A DNA stretch of 64,000 bases, from assembly GCF_000304475.1 (NCBI RefSeq), contig NC_018949.1, positions 496,001 through 560,000 of the forward strand, written 5' to 3'. This stretch comes from Kazachstania africana CBS 2517 (taxonomy: Eukaryota; Ascomycota; Saccharomycetes; Saccharomycetales; Saccharomycetaceae). Numbering within the stretch: position 1 is the first letter of the stretch; every line of letters begins with the position of its first letter. The translations under genes were made by a program, and so were the position numbers. Positions 17,705 through 26,788 of the stretch are shown here, piece by piece. A model generated the notes under the pieces. The model saw only the letters and a program-made list of their open reading frames with translations. It made no database searches and had not been told where the DNA came from.

Positions 17705-18589
17705 ATGATCAAAGCTGTGAGTAGGACCACATTACAGTCGGTAGTTTCCAAGATTGTGAAACATTATCCAAGCCAGTATGCGGATAGTTCGTGGGATAAT
17801 ACGGGATTATTGATTGATTGTTCTGAAGAGGACGGTGAAGCCCACGTGAAAGCGTTACTTACCATAGATTTGACGAAAGAAGTCGCGCAGGAAGCAATTG
17901 ACAAGCAGTGCAACTTGATCATTGCATATCATCCGTTCATTTTCCCCAATTTGAAGTCGATTAGACCATTGGAAAACACGCAACAGAATTCTTTAATCAA
18001 GTTGGTCAAGAACAATGTCAGTGTCTATTGCCCACACACCGCCGTGGATGCTGCGAAAGGTGGCGTCAACGACTGGCTATCTCTGGGTCTGGTCTCGTAC
18101 CAACCAGACAAAATTAAATCCATTACGTCAATCGAAAGATTATCCAATCCGAAGTTGCTCGTCGGTACAGACACCATGGAAGAAGTTGGTTACGGCAGAG
18201 TTGTTCAGTTCCACACAGCTTTATCATTATCCGCCATTATCAACAGTTTGAAAGCTCTAATGAACTTACAACATTTGCAGGTGAGTTCCAATGTGAGGAA
18301 CCTCGATACGTATATGGTCTCCGCTGCTGCAGTCTGTGCAGGCAGCGGTGCTGGGGTGTTCAAAGCCCTGTCACCAACGGATCTCCAAGCCATTGACCTC
18401 ATTTTCACTGGTGAATTGTCGCATCACGACGTCCTAAGATACAAAGAAATGGGTAAAGCAGTCATTGTCTGCAACCATTCAAACTCGGAACGCGGATACC
18501 TCAAGGACGAAATGCTCCCCAGACTTGCCAACGAGGGCATCGACTGTACTGTCAGTGACACCGATATGGACCCACTGCGTGTTATCTAA
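17705..18589 (+). CDS. NIF3: NIF3, conserved GTP cyclohydrolase I type 2/NIF3-family protein
   Basis: Member of the widespread NIF3/DUF34 metal-binding family; its physiological substrate is not established, and yeast Nif3 was named for interaction with Ngg1. 294 residues from the ATG at 17705 (MIKAVSRTTLQ, the conserved start); the upstream open frame lacks an ATG. Visible family motifs are SSWDNTGLLID near 25-35, IAYHPFIFP with the metal-binding His near 75, CPHTAVDAAKGGVNDWL near 103-118, and the C-terminal GELSHHDVLRYKEMG with HH and VIVCNHSNSERGYL. S. cerevisiae Nif3 is 288 aa. It is followed in tandem by the EDC gene, as NIF3 neighbours EDC1 on chromosome VII. Confidence 0.95.
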   Translation: MIKAVSRTTLQSVVSKIVKHYPSQYADSSWDNTGLLIDCSEEDGEAHVKALLTIDLTKEVAQEAIDKQCNLIIAYHPFIFPNLKSIRPLENTQQNSLIKLVKNNVSVYCPHTAVDAAKGGVNDWLSLGLVSYQPDKIKSITSIERLSNPKLLVGTDTMEEVGYGRVVQFHTALSLSAIINSLKALMNLQHLQVSSNVRNLDTYMVSAAAVCAGSGAGVFKALSPTDLQAIDLIFTGELSHHDVLRYKEMGKAVIVCNHSNSERGYLKDEMLPRLANEGIDCTVSDTDMDPLRVI

Positions 18590-18640
18590 TCAGCTCTCCA
18601 TCTATAAGTAATATATATAAAGAGATATTAATGGCATATG

Positions 18641-18668
18641 TCACGTGAAATGTATTTGATTTTACCCG
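18641..18668. promoter_or_regulatory. Cbf1-type box and Reb1 site before EDC1/2
   Basis: TCACGTGA at 18641-18648 is the palindromic Cbf1/E-box. TTACCCG at 18662-18668 is the Reb1 general regulatory factor site. They lie about 185-212 bp upstream of the EDC ATG in the 263-bp NIF3-EDC spacer. Confidence 0.55.
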
Positions 18669-18852
18669 GCCATCGCACACGACGAATTTGTCATTTTGTA
18701 AAAAAAACGTAATAAAAATCTCCTTTTCAAGAGGCGAAAACATGGATTTACGACTATTAGAAGCCAATAAGAAAGTATAAAATTAAGATTCTAATTATTA
18801 TTATTGTTATTATTACGTAACCGTTCATTGATTGTGCTCTTATCCCAGTGTA

Positions 18853-19728
18853 ATGTCCACAGACACAATGTATATCAACAGCTCCAGGCTGTTACCTGTG
18901 CATAGTAAAAATAAGCCATCCAATAATCTGAACAACCATAAGAAATTTATTCGAGCGGAAAAGCAGAGCAGAGAGAAAAATGAGACTGTTCCTTTGCCTC
19001 AGTCGCTACCCAACGGTGAGAAACCAAATTTTGGTCATTCTAATGGTAAGAAGTCCAAGAAAAAGGGTAAAGCCAAGGAGGATGAATTGTCTGCAAGTTT
19101 GAAAAATTTAGTGCTTGATAAGTCACAGTCAACAAAGAAGGCCACCAAGAAGAAATTATTTTCTCCAAAGTCTAATCATCAAGAATTAGATAGTACACCT
19201 ATTGTGCAACAGCAAGCTAGTAAGACTCCTTTGACTACATTTTTAAGCTCGCCTATCAACACTCCAAGTTCGATTCCAAGTCAACTACTATCACCTCCCG
19301 TGCCCATGGGTCCCTTTTCACCCAGTACGACTCGTCATCCATACCCAACGAGTCCTCCACATATATTGGCGCAACCGAATTTAAGCGGTGCTCCTCTACC
19401 ACCACCTTTCCAAATGGCAGGTTATCCTTATATTCCTCATGCCAACTATAGTCTTGCATCTGTTCCACCCATCATGCCACAACAGATGCCTGTAAGAAAT
19501 CCAATGTATTTGCAACCTCATCCTAGTCAAAATATTCCTAATACTCATACTAGCAATAATATTTCTTTACCATCGTCTTCCAGCTCCACAATAACATCAA
19601 CAAAATCTAAAAAAAAGCAGAACAGCAATCATTCGAACAGTAGATGTTCGTCTCATTCATTTGCCGGTGCTTCATTTGCAAATGATACACCACAGGAATG
19701 TAACTTACCAAAACCAAGCTTTTTGTGA
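18853..19728 (+). CDS. EDC1: EDC1/EDC2, enhancer of mRNA decapping
   Basis: Small basic, disordered RNA-binding coactivator of the Dcp1-Dcp2 decapping enzyme. 291 residues from the ATG at 18853 (MSTDTMYINSSRLLP, the conserved start; the open frame upstream lacks an ATG). A motif of the form LPNGEKPNFGHSNGKK follows at 60-75. The middle is Pro-rich. The C-terminus carries the activation segment HSFAGASFA and the Dcp1-binding LPxP tail NLPKPSFL at the exact end, as in Edc1. It is longer than S. cerevisiae Edc1 (175) or Edc2 (145) because of the Pro-rich middle. In the activation motif (YAGxxF in Edc1) the tyrosine is phenylalanine. EDC2 lies beside ARB1 and EDC1 beside NIF3 in S. cerevisiae; this locus has both neighbours, so it could be either duplicate. 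Confidence 0.92.
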   Translation: MSTDTMYINSSRLLPVHSKNKPSNNLNNHKKFIRAEKQSREKNETVPLPQSLPNGEKPNFGHSNGKKSKKKGKAKEDELSASLKNLVLDKSQSTKKATKKKLFSPKSNHQELDSTPIVQQQASKTPLTTFLSSPINTPSSIPSQLLSPPVPMGPFSPSTTRHPYPTSPPHILAQPNLSGAPLPPPFQMAGYPYIPHANYSLASVPPIMPQQMPVRNPMYLQPHPSQNIPNTHTSNNISLPSSSSSTITSTKSKKKQNSNHSNSRCSSHSFAGASFANDTPQECNLPKPSFL

Positions 19729-19765
19729 TGGAATATAGCTACAATCCAACCCAATCTTTTTGTTA

Positions 19766-19784
19766 TTTTTTTTTTTTTTTTTTT
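19766..19784. repeat. Homopolymer T tract (19 bp)
   Basis: Uninterrupted T19 about 40 bp downstream of the EDC stop codon, in the convergent EDC-ARB1 spacer. Confidence 0.9.
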
Positions 19785-19977
19785 GTTGTATAAAATAAGA
19801 TCAGGTATCTTATCATCTCGTAGTCCTTAGTACTACTACTTCCCATTTATATATTCATTATTTTTGATAAATATAAATTAAACTCTTTTTTTTTTGGAAT
19901 CTTTTTTCTTTATTTGAAATTAAATATACAGTTGAAAAAATTATATATATATGTATATAAATATATGTGTATAGCAC

Positions 19978-21804
19978 CTACAAGACAACATTCTTTGCCA
20001 ATTTGGTCTTGTACTCCAAGATTGAACCTTCCCATCTTGTTGCTGTTTTGTTTTCAACAACAAAAATATCTTTAGCAATTTTATCTAATAATCTGAAATC
20101 GTGAGAAACTACGACAACACCACCATTGAATTCATTAATAGCTTCAGCTAATGAATCGATAGTTGGAATATCTAAACCATTGGTAGGTTCATCTAACAAT
20201 AAGACATTTGGTTGTTCTAAAGCTAGTAAGGCGAAAACAACACGAGAACGTTGACCCTCAGATAGAGTACCCATTTGAACAGTTTGAGATTCACCAGTTA
20301 AACCGTAACGACCTAATTGACCTCTCCAGTATTGGAAATCCTGAGAAATACTAGAATATTTGTCACGGACGAATTCAAGAGCAGATTTGGTTAAATCTAA
20401 TTGATCTTGAGAATGTTGTGAGTAGACACCTAATTTGACGTGTGTGTGTCTTGAAACACGACCAGCTTGTGCCATTAATTGACCTGTCATAATCTTTAAT
20501 AAAGTAGATTTACCAACACCATTTGGACCAACTAAAGCGATTCTAGAGTCCATATCAACACCAAAATCTAAATTTTCGTATAAATTGTGTTCTGGATTAC
20601 CATCGTATGCAAAGGAAATGTTGTCGAATGCTAAAACTGGTGGAGGTAATCTTTCAACTTGAGGAAATCTAAAAGAGAAAACTCTGTCTGGGACAACTGC
20701 TTGAATAAGACCATCAGCTTCCATCTTATCAAGAATCTTTTGTCTGGATTTGGCTTGTTTGACCAAGTTTGCATAAGTACCTGCACTAGCAATGAACTTC
20801 TTGATATGTTGAATTTCTTCTTGTTGTTTATTATATTGTTTCATTTGGTTAGTTTCTAATTCGGATCTAGTCTTGACATAAGAATCGTAGTTACCACCAT
20901 ATGCGGTTAATTTTTGTAATCTCATATCAAGCATATTGGAACAGACACCATTTAAGAAATCTTGAGAATGAGAGACAAGAACTAAAGTTCTGTCGAATCT
21001 CTTTAAATATTCTTCTAACCAAACACATGCTTCCAAATCTAAATGCGCAGTTGGGTCATCTAATAATAATAAAGTTGGTTTAACGAATAAAGCTTTGGCT
21101 AAAGCAACACGCATTTTCCAACCACCAGACATATCCTTAGTTTTCTTCAAGATAGTTTGAGCGTTGAAACCCAAACCAATCAAGATAATGGAGGCTCTAC
21201 TTTCAAAAGTATCTGGATCTAGAGAATCCATTCTTTCGTATAATGGGTCTAATAATTCAGATTCTGGACCATCTTCTATGGTGATCTTTTCAACTAAATC
21301 TTCCAATCTCTTTAATTCATTTTGAGCTTCTCTAACAACATATTCTAAAGCAGAGTATTCAGTGGCAGCAGCAGGTTCATCTAATAGGTAGATATCGATA
21401 TGTTCTGGGATAGGATATTCCCTAGCGGCAAGGGCCTTTAAGAAAGTGGATTTACCACAACCATTTTCACCCAATAGACCGTATCTTCTACCGTAATTTA
21501 ATTCCAAGTTAGAATCTTGAATTAAAACTTTACCGTGGAATAACAGGGAAACGGAGGTCAATTTAATATCTCTAGAGGTTTCTAAAGAAGCTAAGACACC
21601 AGTGACAACTCTATCAGAAATACCGTGTTCATCCTGTTGTAATTTTAATTTTTCAATTTCCCTTGCTGCAACCTCAGCTTCATCTTCTTCATTTTCATTC
21701 TTCTTCTTAGTTCTACGGACGGTCTTACCTGCGGCAACCTTTTTGGCGTCCCTTTCAGCTTTCTTGGCCTCTCTCTTGGCTTTGGATGAAGATACTGGTG
21801 GCAT
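19978..21804 (-). CDS. ARB1: ARB1, ABCF ATPase of ribosome biogenesis
   Basis: Cytoplasmic/nuclear ABCF protein that shuttles with pre-ribosomes and acts in 40S and 60S biogenesis and in ribosome quality control. 608 residues (S. cerevisiae 610). A Lys-rich N-terminal segment (1-85) is followed by two ABC cassettes and no membrane segment. Cassette 1 has Walker A GENGCGKST near 117, signature MSGGWKMR and Walker B LLLLDDPTAHLD. Cassette 2 has GPNGVGKST near 425, LSEGQRSR and VLLLDEPTNGLD, with VVVSHDFR after it. In S. cerevisiae ARB1 is on chr V beside EDC2; here it lies within a chr VII-like order. Two RRPE boxes upstream fit its role. Confidence 0.97.
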   Translation of the reverse strand: MPPVSSSKAKREAKKAERDAKKVAAGKTVRRTKKKNENEEDEAEVAAREIEKLKLQQDEHGISDRVVTGVLASLETSRDIKLTSVSLLFHGKVLIQDSNLELNYGRRYGLLGENGCGKSTFLKALAAREYPIPEHIDIYLLDEPAAATEYSALEYVVREAQNELKRLEDLVEKITIEDGPESELLDPLYERMDSLDPDTFESRASIILIGLGFNAQTILKKTKDMSGGWKMRVALAKALFVKPTLLLLDDPTAHLDLEACVWLEEYLKRFDRTLVLVSHSQDFLNGVCSNMLDMRLQKLTAYGGNYDSYVKTRSELETNQMKQYNKQQEEIQHIKKFIASAGTYANLVKQAKSRQKILDKMEADGLIQAVVPDRVFSFRFPQVERLPPPVLAFDNISFAYDGNPEHNLYENLDFGVDMDSRIALVGPNGVGKSTLLKIMTGQLMAQAGRVSRHTHVKLGVYSQHSQDQLDLTKSALEFVRDKYSSISQDFQYWRGQLGRYGLTGESQTVQMGTLSEGQRSRVVFALLALEQPNVLLLDEPTNGLDIPTIDSLAEAINEFNGGVVVVSHDFRLLDKIAKDIFVVENKTATRWEGSILEYKTKLAKNVVL

Positions 21805-21901
21805 GATATACTATGGTTTTATCTACTTATCTGATTTCCAATGCTAACAGTTAATCAAGTTAAATTCACTAATTAAAGCGATGCCCTTCTCATATAAAAA
21901 C

Positions 21902-21935
21902 GAAAAATTTTCGTCAGTGAAAAAGAAAAATTTTC
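21902..21935. promoter_or_regulatory. Two tandem RRPE boxes before ARB1
   Basis: GAAAAATTTTC occurs at 21902-21912 and again at 21925-21935, 98 and 121 bp upstream of the ARB1 ATG. Both contain the AAAAATTTT core of the ribosome-biogenesis RRPE motif. Confidence 0.65.
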
Positions 21936-22154
21936 TGCTGATCGGAAAAATCGCACCTCGTGGATAGTGAGGTAACATTTTCTAAGTCATTCTCACCGTC
22001 TGATGATAATTTTGGGTCTTGTCTTGGTGTTGGAAATAGGTTTATTATTGCTATTTGAACCCTCATGACTGTAAACTCTTGGAATGATGAAGTTGGGTCG
22101 GGTTTTTAGGGTTGGTTCGAGAGTCTATTAGGGCTTTGAGTTGTCTGTCACATT

Positions 22155-22198
22155 TTGGCCCGGATTATTGTTAGGTCTTGGACAATAATCCGGGCCAA
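22155..22198. repeat. Perfect 17-bp inverted repeat with 10-nt loop
   Basis: The left arm TTGGCCCGGATTATTGT (22155-22171) is exactly complementary to the right arm ACAATAATCCGGGCCAA (22182-22198); the loop is TAGGTCTTGG. The right end overlaps a Tbf1-type AACCCTAA. It lies about 100-145 bp before the COG1 ATG. Confidence 0.9.
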
Positions 22199-22301
22199 CC
22201 CTAAGCGACAAATCGAAGAGATTTCTGGAATTTTGAACTCAAATTACTTGAAGTGTCCATTATAAGAGCGCTTCAATTTACGTATAGAGAAGCATTCAAT
22301 T

Positions 22302-23702
22302 ATGTTGGAAGAACGCTCTGTAAGCCCTTTTACCACTGATATGCAGCAACAGAACGGTGAGGTCAAGAAGTTGTTCGAAGAGAAAAGTATTACGGAGATT
22401 AAAGACTATTTATTGGATGTTAATCGTGAATTGGTTCAAGTGGATGAAAATTTCACTGCTAAATTAAAACTTCACTATCCAGACATCTTACAAGTCACGG
22501 AGGATGTCGCTGGGTTGTATGGTTTGTTGAAAGATGTCGATACGGAATTTAGAGATCTCTGTTTCAATGATGACAAGTATCAGATCAAAAAACTGCCCGA
22601 ATTTGCCAGCGATCATTCTTCTAAACAGGTGAATACCAATGTCTCCTTATCTGACCATACTCGAACTAGCACTGAGTCTATACTTGCTATTTCCAACTGG
22701 TTACTCTCTATTTCAAATTTTTTTAATATGGCATCACTTAAATCTTTTGATGATATGATGGTCAATTTCCAGAATTTACGCAATTGTCACATCCCAACGG
22801 ATTTTCAAGATTTGATCAATTCCAAGATTATCTCCTTCCAAGAAGAACTTTTCCAATCATTGCAATCTTCCAAGATTCACTTCACTTTAACACAACGGAT
22901 AAAACTGTTTAACCTTTTCCAAGATTCGAAATCTTACAATTGGAATGCGCAGTTATGTTCAGATTATCAGCAGTTACTTTACGCGACAATTTTTAATGAA
23001 TATAACGATATCGAATCCAATCTATTTGAATCTACTGATCCGCTAGTAAGGGAATTTATTCATCTACCAGATTTCAATACGAAATTGATTGAAAAGATCA
23101 GAAACGATATCGATTTGAAATTGAACCAATTGGAAAAAATCATACAAGGTGAACTTGCCGAGCAACCTGGAGAAACTGATGATTCTGATATCGGAACCAC
23201 CATTCATACGGCAAAACTAAATTCTATGGGTCTTGTCAATTGGAAGGACATTACGGTATATAAAATCATTCAACCAATAATCCCAATGATTTTAAAATTA
23301 CAAAAATTTGGCTGTGATGCATCGATCATAAACGAAATTAAAACTAAATTGACTGAAATTATAAAGCACGATCTAAACGATCTGGAAGTCTCCATGAAGA
23401 AGATCAGTGTTGTGCCACCAAAGGCAGATGCCTTGCCATCTTCAGATATATCTGTTCCAGGCATTGAACCGACTGTGGAGCCAACCGAAGAACAACCTGA
23501 CCGGGATACCATACCAACTGAAGAGCAATCTGAAGAGGACATCACAGCAACTGAAGATAAATCTCACCCGCAGCCTCAACCAGTCTCAATGAATGAACTA
23601 GTCGACTCCATTGTGCAAAACTACAACAAAACTAACCTAATACACCTGCTGCATGAACAAATTGCTTCGTTAGCTGAGATTAATGCGTCTCCAGCAAGGT
23701 GA
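22302..23702 (+). CDS. COG1: COG1, conserved oligomeric Golgi complex subunit 1
   Basis: Subunit of the COG tethering complex for retrograde vesicles at the Golgi. 466 residues. The N-terminal 120 residues are helical with the typical Cog/exocyst-like opening (SITEIKDYLLDVNRELVQVDENFTAKLKLHYPDILQVTEDVAGLYGLLKDV). The rest is helical and leucine-rich. A Glu/Pro-rich insertion near 385-430 (EPTVEPTEEQPDRD...) makes it longer than S. cerevisiae Cog1 (417). Assignment rests on the N-terminal pattern and on the conserved order COG1-SDT1-VRG4. The ATG at 22302 has no better alternative. Confidence 0.9.
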   Translation: MLEERSVSPFTTDMQQQNGEVKKLFEEKSITEIKDYLLDVNRELVQVDENFTAKLKLHYPDILQVTEDVAGLYGLLKDVDTEFRDLCFNDDKYQIKKLPEFASDHSSKQVNTNVSLSDHTRTSTESILAISNWLLSISNFFNMASLKSFDDMMVNFQNLRNCHIPTDFQDLINSKIISFQEELFQSLQSSKIHFTLTQRIKLFNLFQDSKSYNWNAQLCSDYQQLLYATIFNEYNDIESNLFESTDPLVREFIHLPDFNTKLIEKIRNDIDLKLNQLEKIIQGELAEQPGETDDSDIGTTIHTAKLNSMGLVNWKDITVYKIIQPIIPMILKLQKFGCDASIINEIKTKLTEIIKHDLNDLEVSMKKISVVPPKADALPSSDISVPGIEPTVEPTEEQPDRDTIPTEEQSEEDITATEDKSHPQPQPVSMNELVDSIVQNYNKTNLIHLLHEQIASLAEINASPAR

Positions 23703-23861
23703 AATTCTGAGCTCCATTCGAACCTTGTATGCGGGCCTTTTTTCTATTTTTTTCTGCTCTTCGCCCATCGCCGAAGATTTACAAAATCAGTGTTAAAGAT
23801 GGAAAAGAAATTCATAAAGAGTATAAAATAGATGTGCTTACTCATACACTCTTGCCAGTAA

Positions 23862-24734
<873 letters not shown>

Positions 24735-24891
24735 TTTTGTAAATACAAATCTTTATAGATATCGATATTTATTATTTGAAGTAGTGGGTAGATCAATAAG
24801 CAATATAACTTTTTATTTTTTTACCACACTATTACTTGTACAAAATGCGTATACGTGTATAGAATCTGAATAATAACCAATAATGATTTTG

Positions 24892-24912
24892 TTTATTTAT
24901 TTATTTATTTAC
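24892..24912. repeat. (TTTA)n microsatellite
   Basis: About five TTTA/TTAT units in the convergent SDT1-VRG4 spacer, just beyond the VRG4 stop. Confidence 0.8.
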
Positions 24913-24920
24913 TTTTTTAT

Positions 24921-25934
24921 TTATTTGTGGGATTGTTGTAGTTGTTTCTTTTGTTTAGCTAAAGCATACACTATACCAGATAAGAAACCTAAGAAGATAG
25001 AGAAAATGGATAAGAAGTTTCTTGGAGCATCGAAGAAAAGCAAACCAGATAAAGCGATTGGTAATTTGTTTAAAGCACCAACCATAGAGTAAGTAGTGGA
25101 AGAAGTGACACGAACACACCAACCAGAACAGTAGGATATACCGACGGAAGCCACACCAGAGATAATCATAGCGGTTAAAGAATCGCCGGATAAATTAGTA
25201 GCTAAATTTGTTGGAGACCAATCTTCAAAACAGAAAGATGCAACTAATAAGATAGGTAAACCTAGGACATTGTTGTAAAACATGGTGTCGAAATCCTTGA
25301 AGTTGGTTAACTTAATTCTCTTTCTCATTATTAAGACAAATAAAGCAGAGGAGATACAGTTAGTGAACATCCAAAAGTAACCTGGGTTGAATAAAGCGAC
25401 AGAGGCACCAACTTCATTGGCTAGAGCCATTTCAGCATTTTTTTGGGCAATGGCTTGTTGATCACCTAGAGTAGCAACGACAGATGATAGAACCATTAAT
25501 AAAAAGGAAGATAATTCCATAGCGGTAACGTTACCACCAAAAAATAAAACTTCACCGTAAGCAATTAAGATAATAGTTAAATTCTTGAAAATTGTATAGA
25601 TTGGCACTGCTAAGAATTGTAAAGCCTTAGAAGAAGTGTAGATCATAAGAACTAACAATATAGAAATTGGGAACCAATTCTTGGCGTCAGTCTTATTCAA
25701 TGGACGGAACTTAGCATAGCCTAAGAATTTTAAGACAACTAAAGTTAAACAACAGACCAAAGATTGAACGAATAACATGACGAAGTTCATGTTAAAATCT
25801 TTCAAATTAACAACGAATTTGTTTGTAACCGTCATTAAAATGGAAGAACCACAGTAGGACAAAATGGAAATTGGACCAGAATTCGCAATGGAAGCCAAAG
25901 CATTGTGGTTGTTCGCAATCTTGAGTTCAGACAT
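24921..25934 (-). CDS. VRG4: VRG4, Golgi GDP-mannose transporter
   Basis: Nucleotide-sugar antiporter of the DMT superfamily that brings GDP-mannose into the Golgi lumen for mannosylation. 337 residues, the same length as the S. cerevisiae protein. Around ten hydrophobic helices are visible, starting with [21 protein letters not shown] near 20-45. The GALNK substrate-binding motif is present near residue 285 ([15 protein letters not shown]), and the C-terminus is Lys-rich ([12 protein letters not shown]), as for Golgi retrieval. Three CACGTG boxes lie 160-190 bp upstream. Confidence 0.97.
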   Translation of the reverse strand: MSELKIANNHNALASIANSGPISILSYCGSSILMTVTNKFVVNLKDFNMNFVMLFVQSLVCCLTLVVLKFLGYAKFRPLNKTDAKNWFPISILLVLMIYTSSKALQFLAVPIYTIFKNLTIILIAYGEVLFFGGNVTAMELSSFLLMVLSSVVATLGDQQAIAQKNAEMALANEVGASVALFNPGYFWMFTNCISSALFVLIMRKRIKLTNFKDFDTMFYNNVLGLPILLVASFCFEDWSPTNLATNLSGDSLTAMIISGVASVGISYCSGWCVRVTSSTTYSMVGALNKLPIALSGLLFFDAPRNFLSIFSIFLGFLSGIVYALAKQKKQLQQSHK

Positions 25935-26094
25935 AGCGCTTCTCTACTATCTTGGAGCTATTAAAGTTGACAGAAACTGCAAAAACAAAATGAACACCAA
26001 GTCCTGTATTTTATAACAATCGTTAATGGTATATTTCTAGAATACGTTAACGTTTTCGTGTTGAAAAAAATCAAAAAAAAAACCATTTTCCTAT

Positions 26095-26123
26095 CACGTG
26101 ATCCCACGTGCTCCGGTCACGTG
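26095..26123. promoter_or_regulatory. Cluster of three CACGTG boxes before VRG4
   Basis: CACGTG at 26095-26100, 26105-26110 and 26118-26123, about 161-189 bp upstream of the VRG4 ATG and just 22 bp beyond the MTC3 stop. The first is in a TCACGTGA palindrome. Candidates are Cbf1, Tye7 or Pho4. Confidence 0.6.
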
Positions 26124-26144
26124 CCACTGCGTTCCTAAAAGTTA

Positions 26145-26531
26145 TTAACTGGTGAACCTCCTTCTATCGTTCTTGTATTCGATGAGGGAGAGTGTCACAG
26201 TGCCCACCAGTGTGATATTAAACAGCAGTCTCATGAATAAGTACGGGAACGGGCCGGTTGTCTGCTGGGCGGTTTGAGGGTCCTCGTAGTTGACGAAGTA
26301 GGCTGCTTTCATCTCATCCCGAGACATCACTGGCCACTGCTCCTCCATTTGCCATGACAAATACTCTCTTATCTCGTCTTTGGTATCGTAATCCAACGTG
26401 AGCCATCTTCTGGGAAGATCGTGCAGATTAGGTGGCCTGTATACCGCCGAGTAGTTTCTGCATGAAACGGAATGCTCAAGGGCTCTAAGAACCCGGATCT
26501 TGGACATACACTTCAATAGCTCGCGCTTCAT
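26145..26531 (-). CDS. MTC3: MTC3 ortholog, small mitochondrial-type protein with COX IV-like core
   Basis: A 128-residue protein from the ATG at 26531; four more codons upstream are open but begin with GTG. The N-terminus is basic and Ser/Leu-rich without acids (MKRELLKCMSKIRVLRALEH), a plausible mitochondrial presequence. The core runs DLPRRW ... DEIREYLSWQMEEQWPVM ... MKAAYFVNYEDP and is followed by one membrane segment (LLFNITLVGTVTLSLIEY). This order parallels Cox5a/Cox5b, subunit IV of cytochrome c oxidase. S. cerevisiae Mtc3 (YGL226W, about 123 aa) is mitochondrial, function unknown, and lies between VRG4 and OST5, as here. Confidence 0.8.
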   Translation of the reverse strand: MKRELLKCMSKIRVLRALEHSVSCRNYSAVYRPPNLHDLPRRWLTLDYDTKDEIREYLSWQMEEQWPVMSRDEMKAAYFVNYEDPQTAQQTTGPFPYLFMRLLFNITLVGTVTLSLIEYKNDRRRFTS

Positions 26532-26788
26532 CTTCCCCAACACAGTCTATACCTCCAGCTCATCCAACTTCTCGCAGCCTCTTGCTCTTCTCAAGTGTTG
26601 AAATATCTTTCATTATCAGAATCCTTGAAATTCTTGCGATACTCGCCGAGCGGACTAACAATTTGATATTTGAGAAAGGTTTACGTGGTAGCTTTACCTG
26701 TATTTAATCGTCAATTGATTGGACTTTTAGACCATTATCTGTATCTGGCAGTAATCATATATATACTAGGGTTTCAATTGAATAAAAT

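Larger units (their letters stand above)
21805..22301. promoter_or_regulatory. ARB1-COG1 divergent promoter with RRPE pair, TTAGGG motifs and inverted repeat
   Basis: A 497-bp spacer with distinct halves. Near ARB1 lie two RRPE boxes. Near COG1 lie GTCGGGT (22097-22103), TTAGGGTT (22106-22113), GGTTGGT (22110-22116), TTAGGGCT (22128-22135), a 17-bp inverted repeat (22155-22198) and AACCCTAA (22197-22204). The TTAGGGTT/AACCCTAA class is the Tbf1 site of yeasts. No RNA gene could be identified. Confidence 0.6.

Noticed and set aside
18641..18720. Centromere, suggested by TCACGTGA next to AT-rich DNA.
   Set aside because: No CDEIII-like TGTTTATG...TTCCGAA element follows, and the AT-rich part is short. 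The same was true of the other CACGTG boxes (3013, 45310, 49401, 56416).
24880..24930. Replication origin at the TTTA repeat.
   Set aside because: No clear match to the ARS consensus WTTTAYRTTTW; the repeat alone is not evidence.
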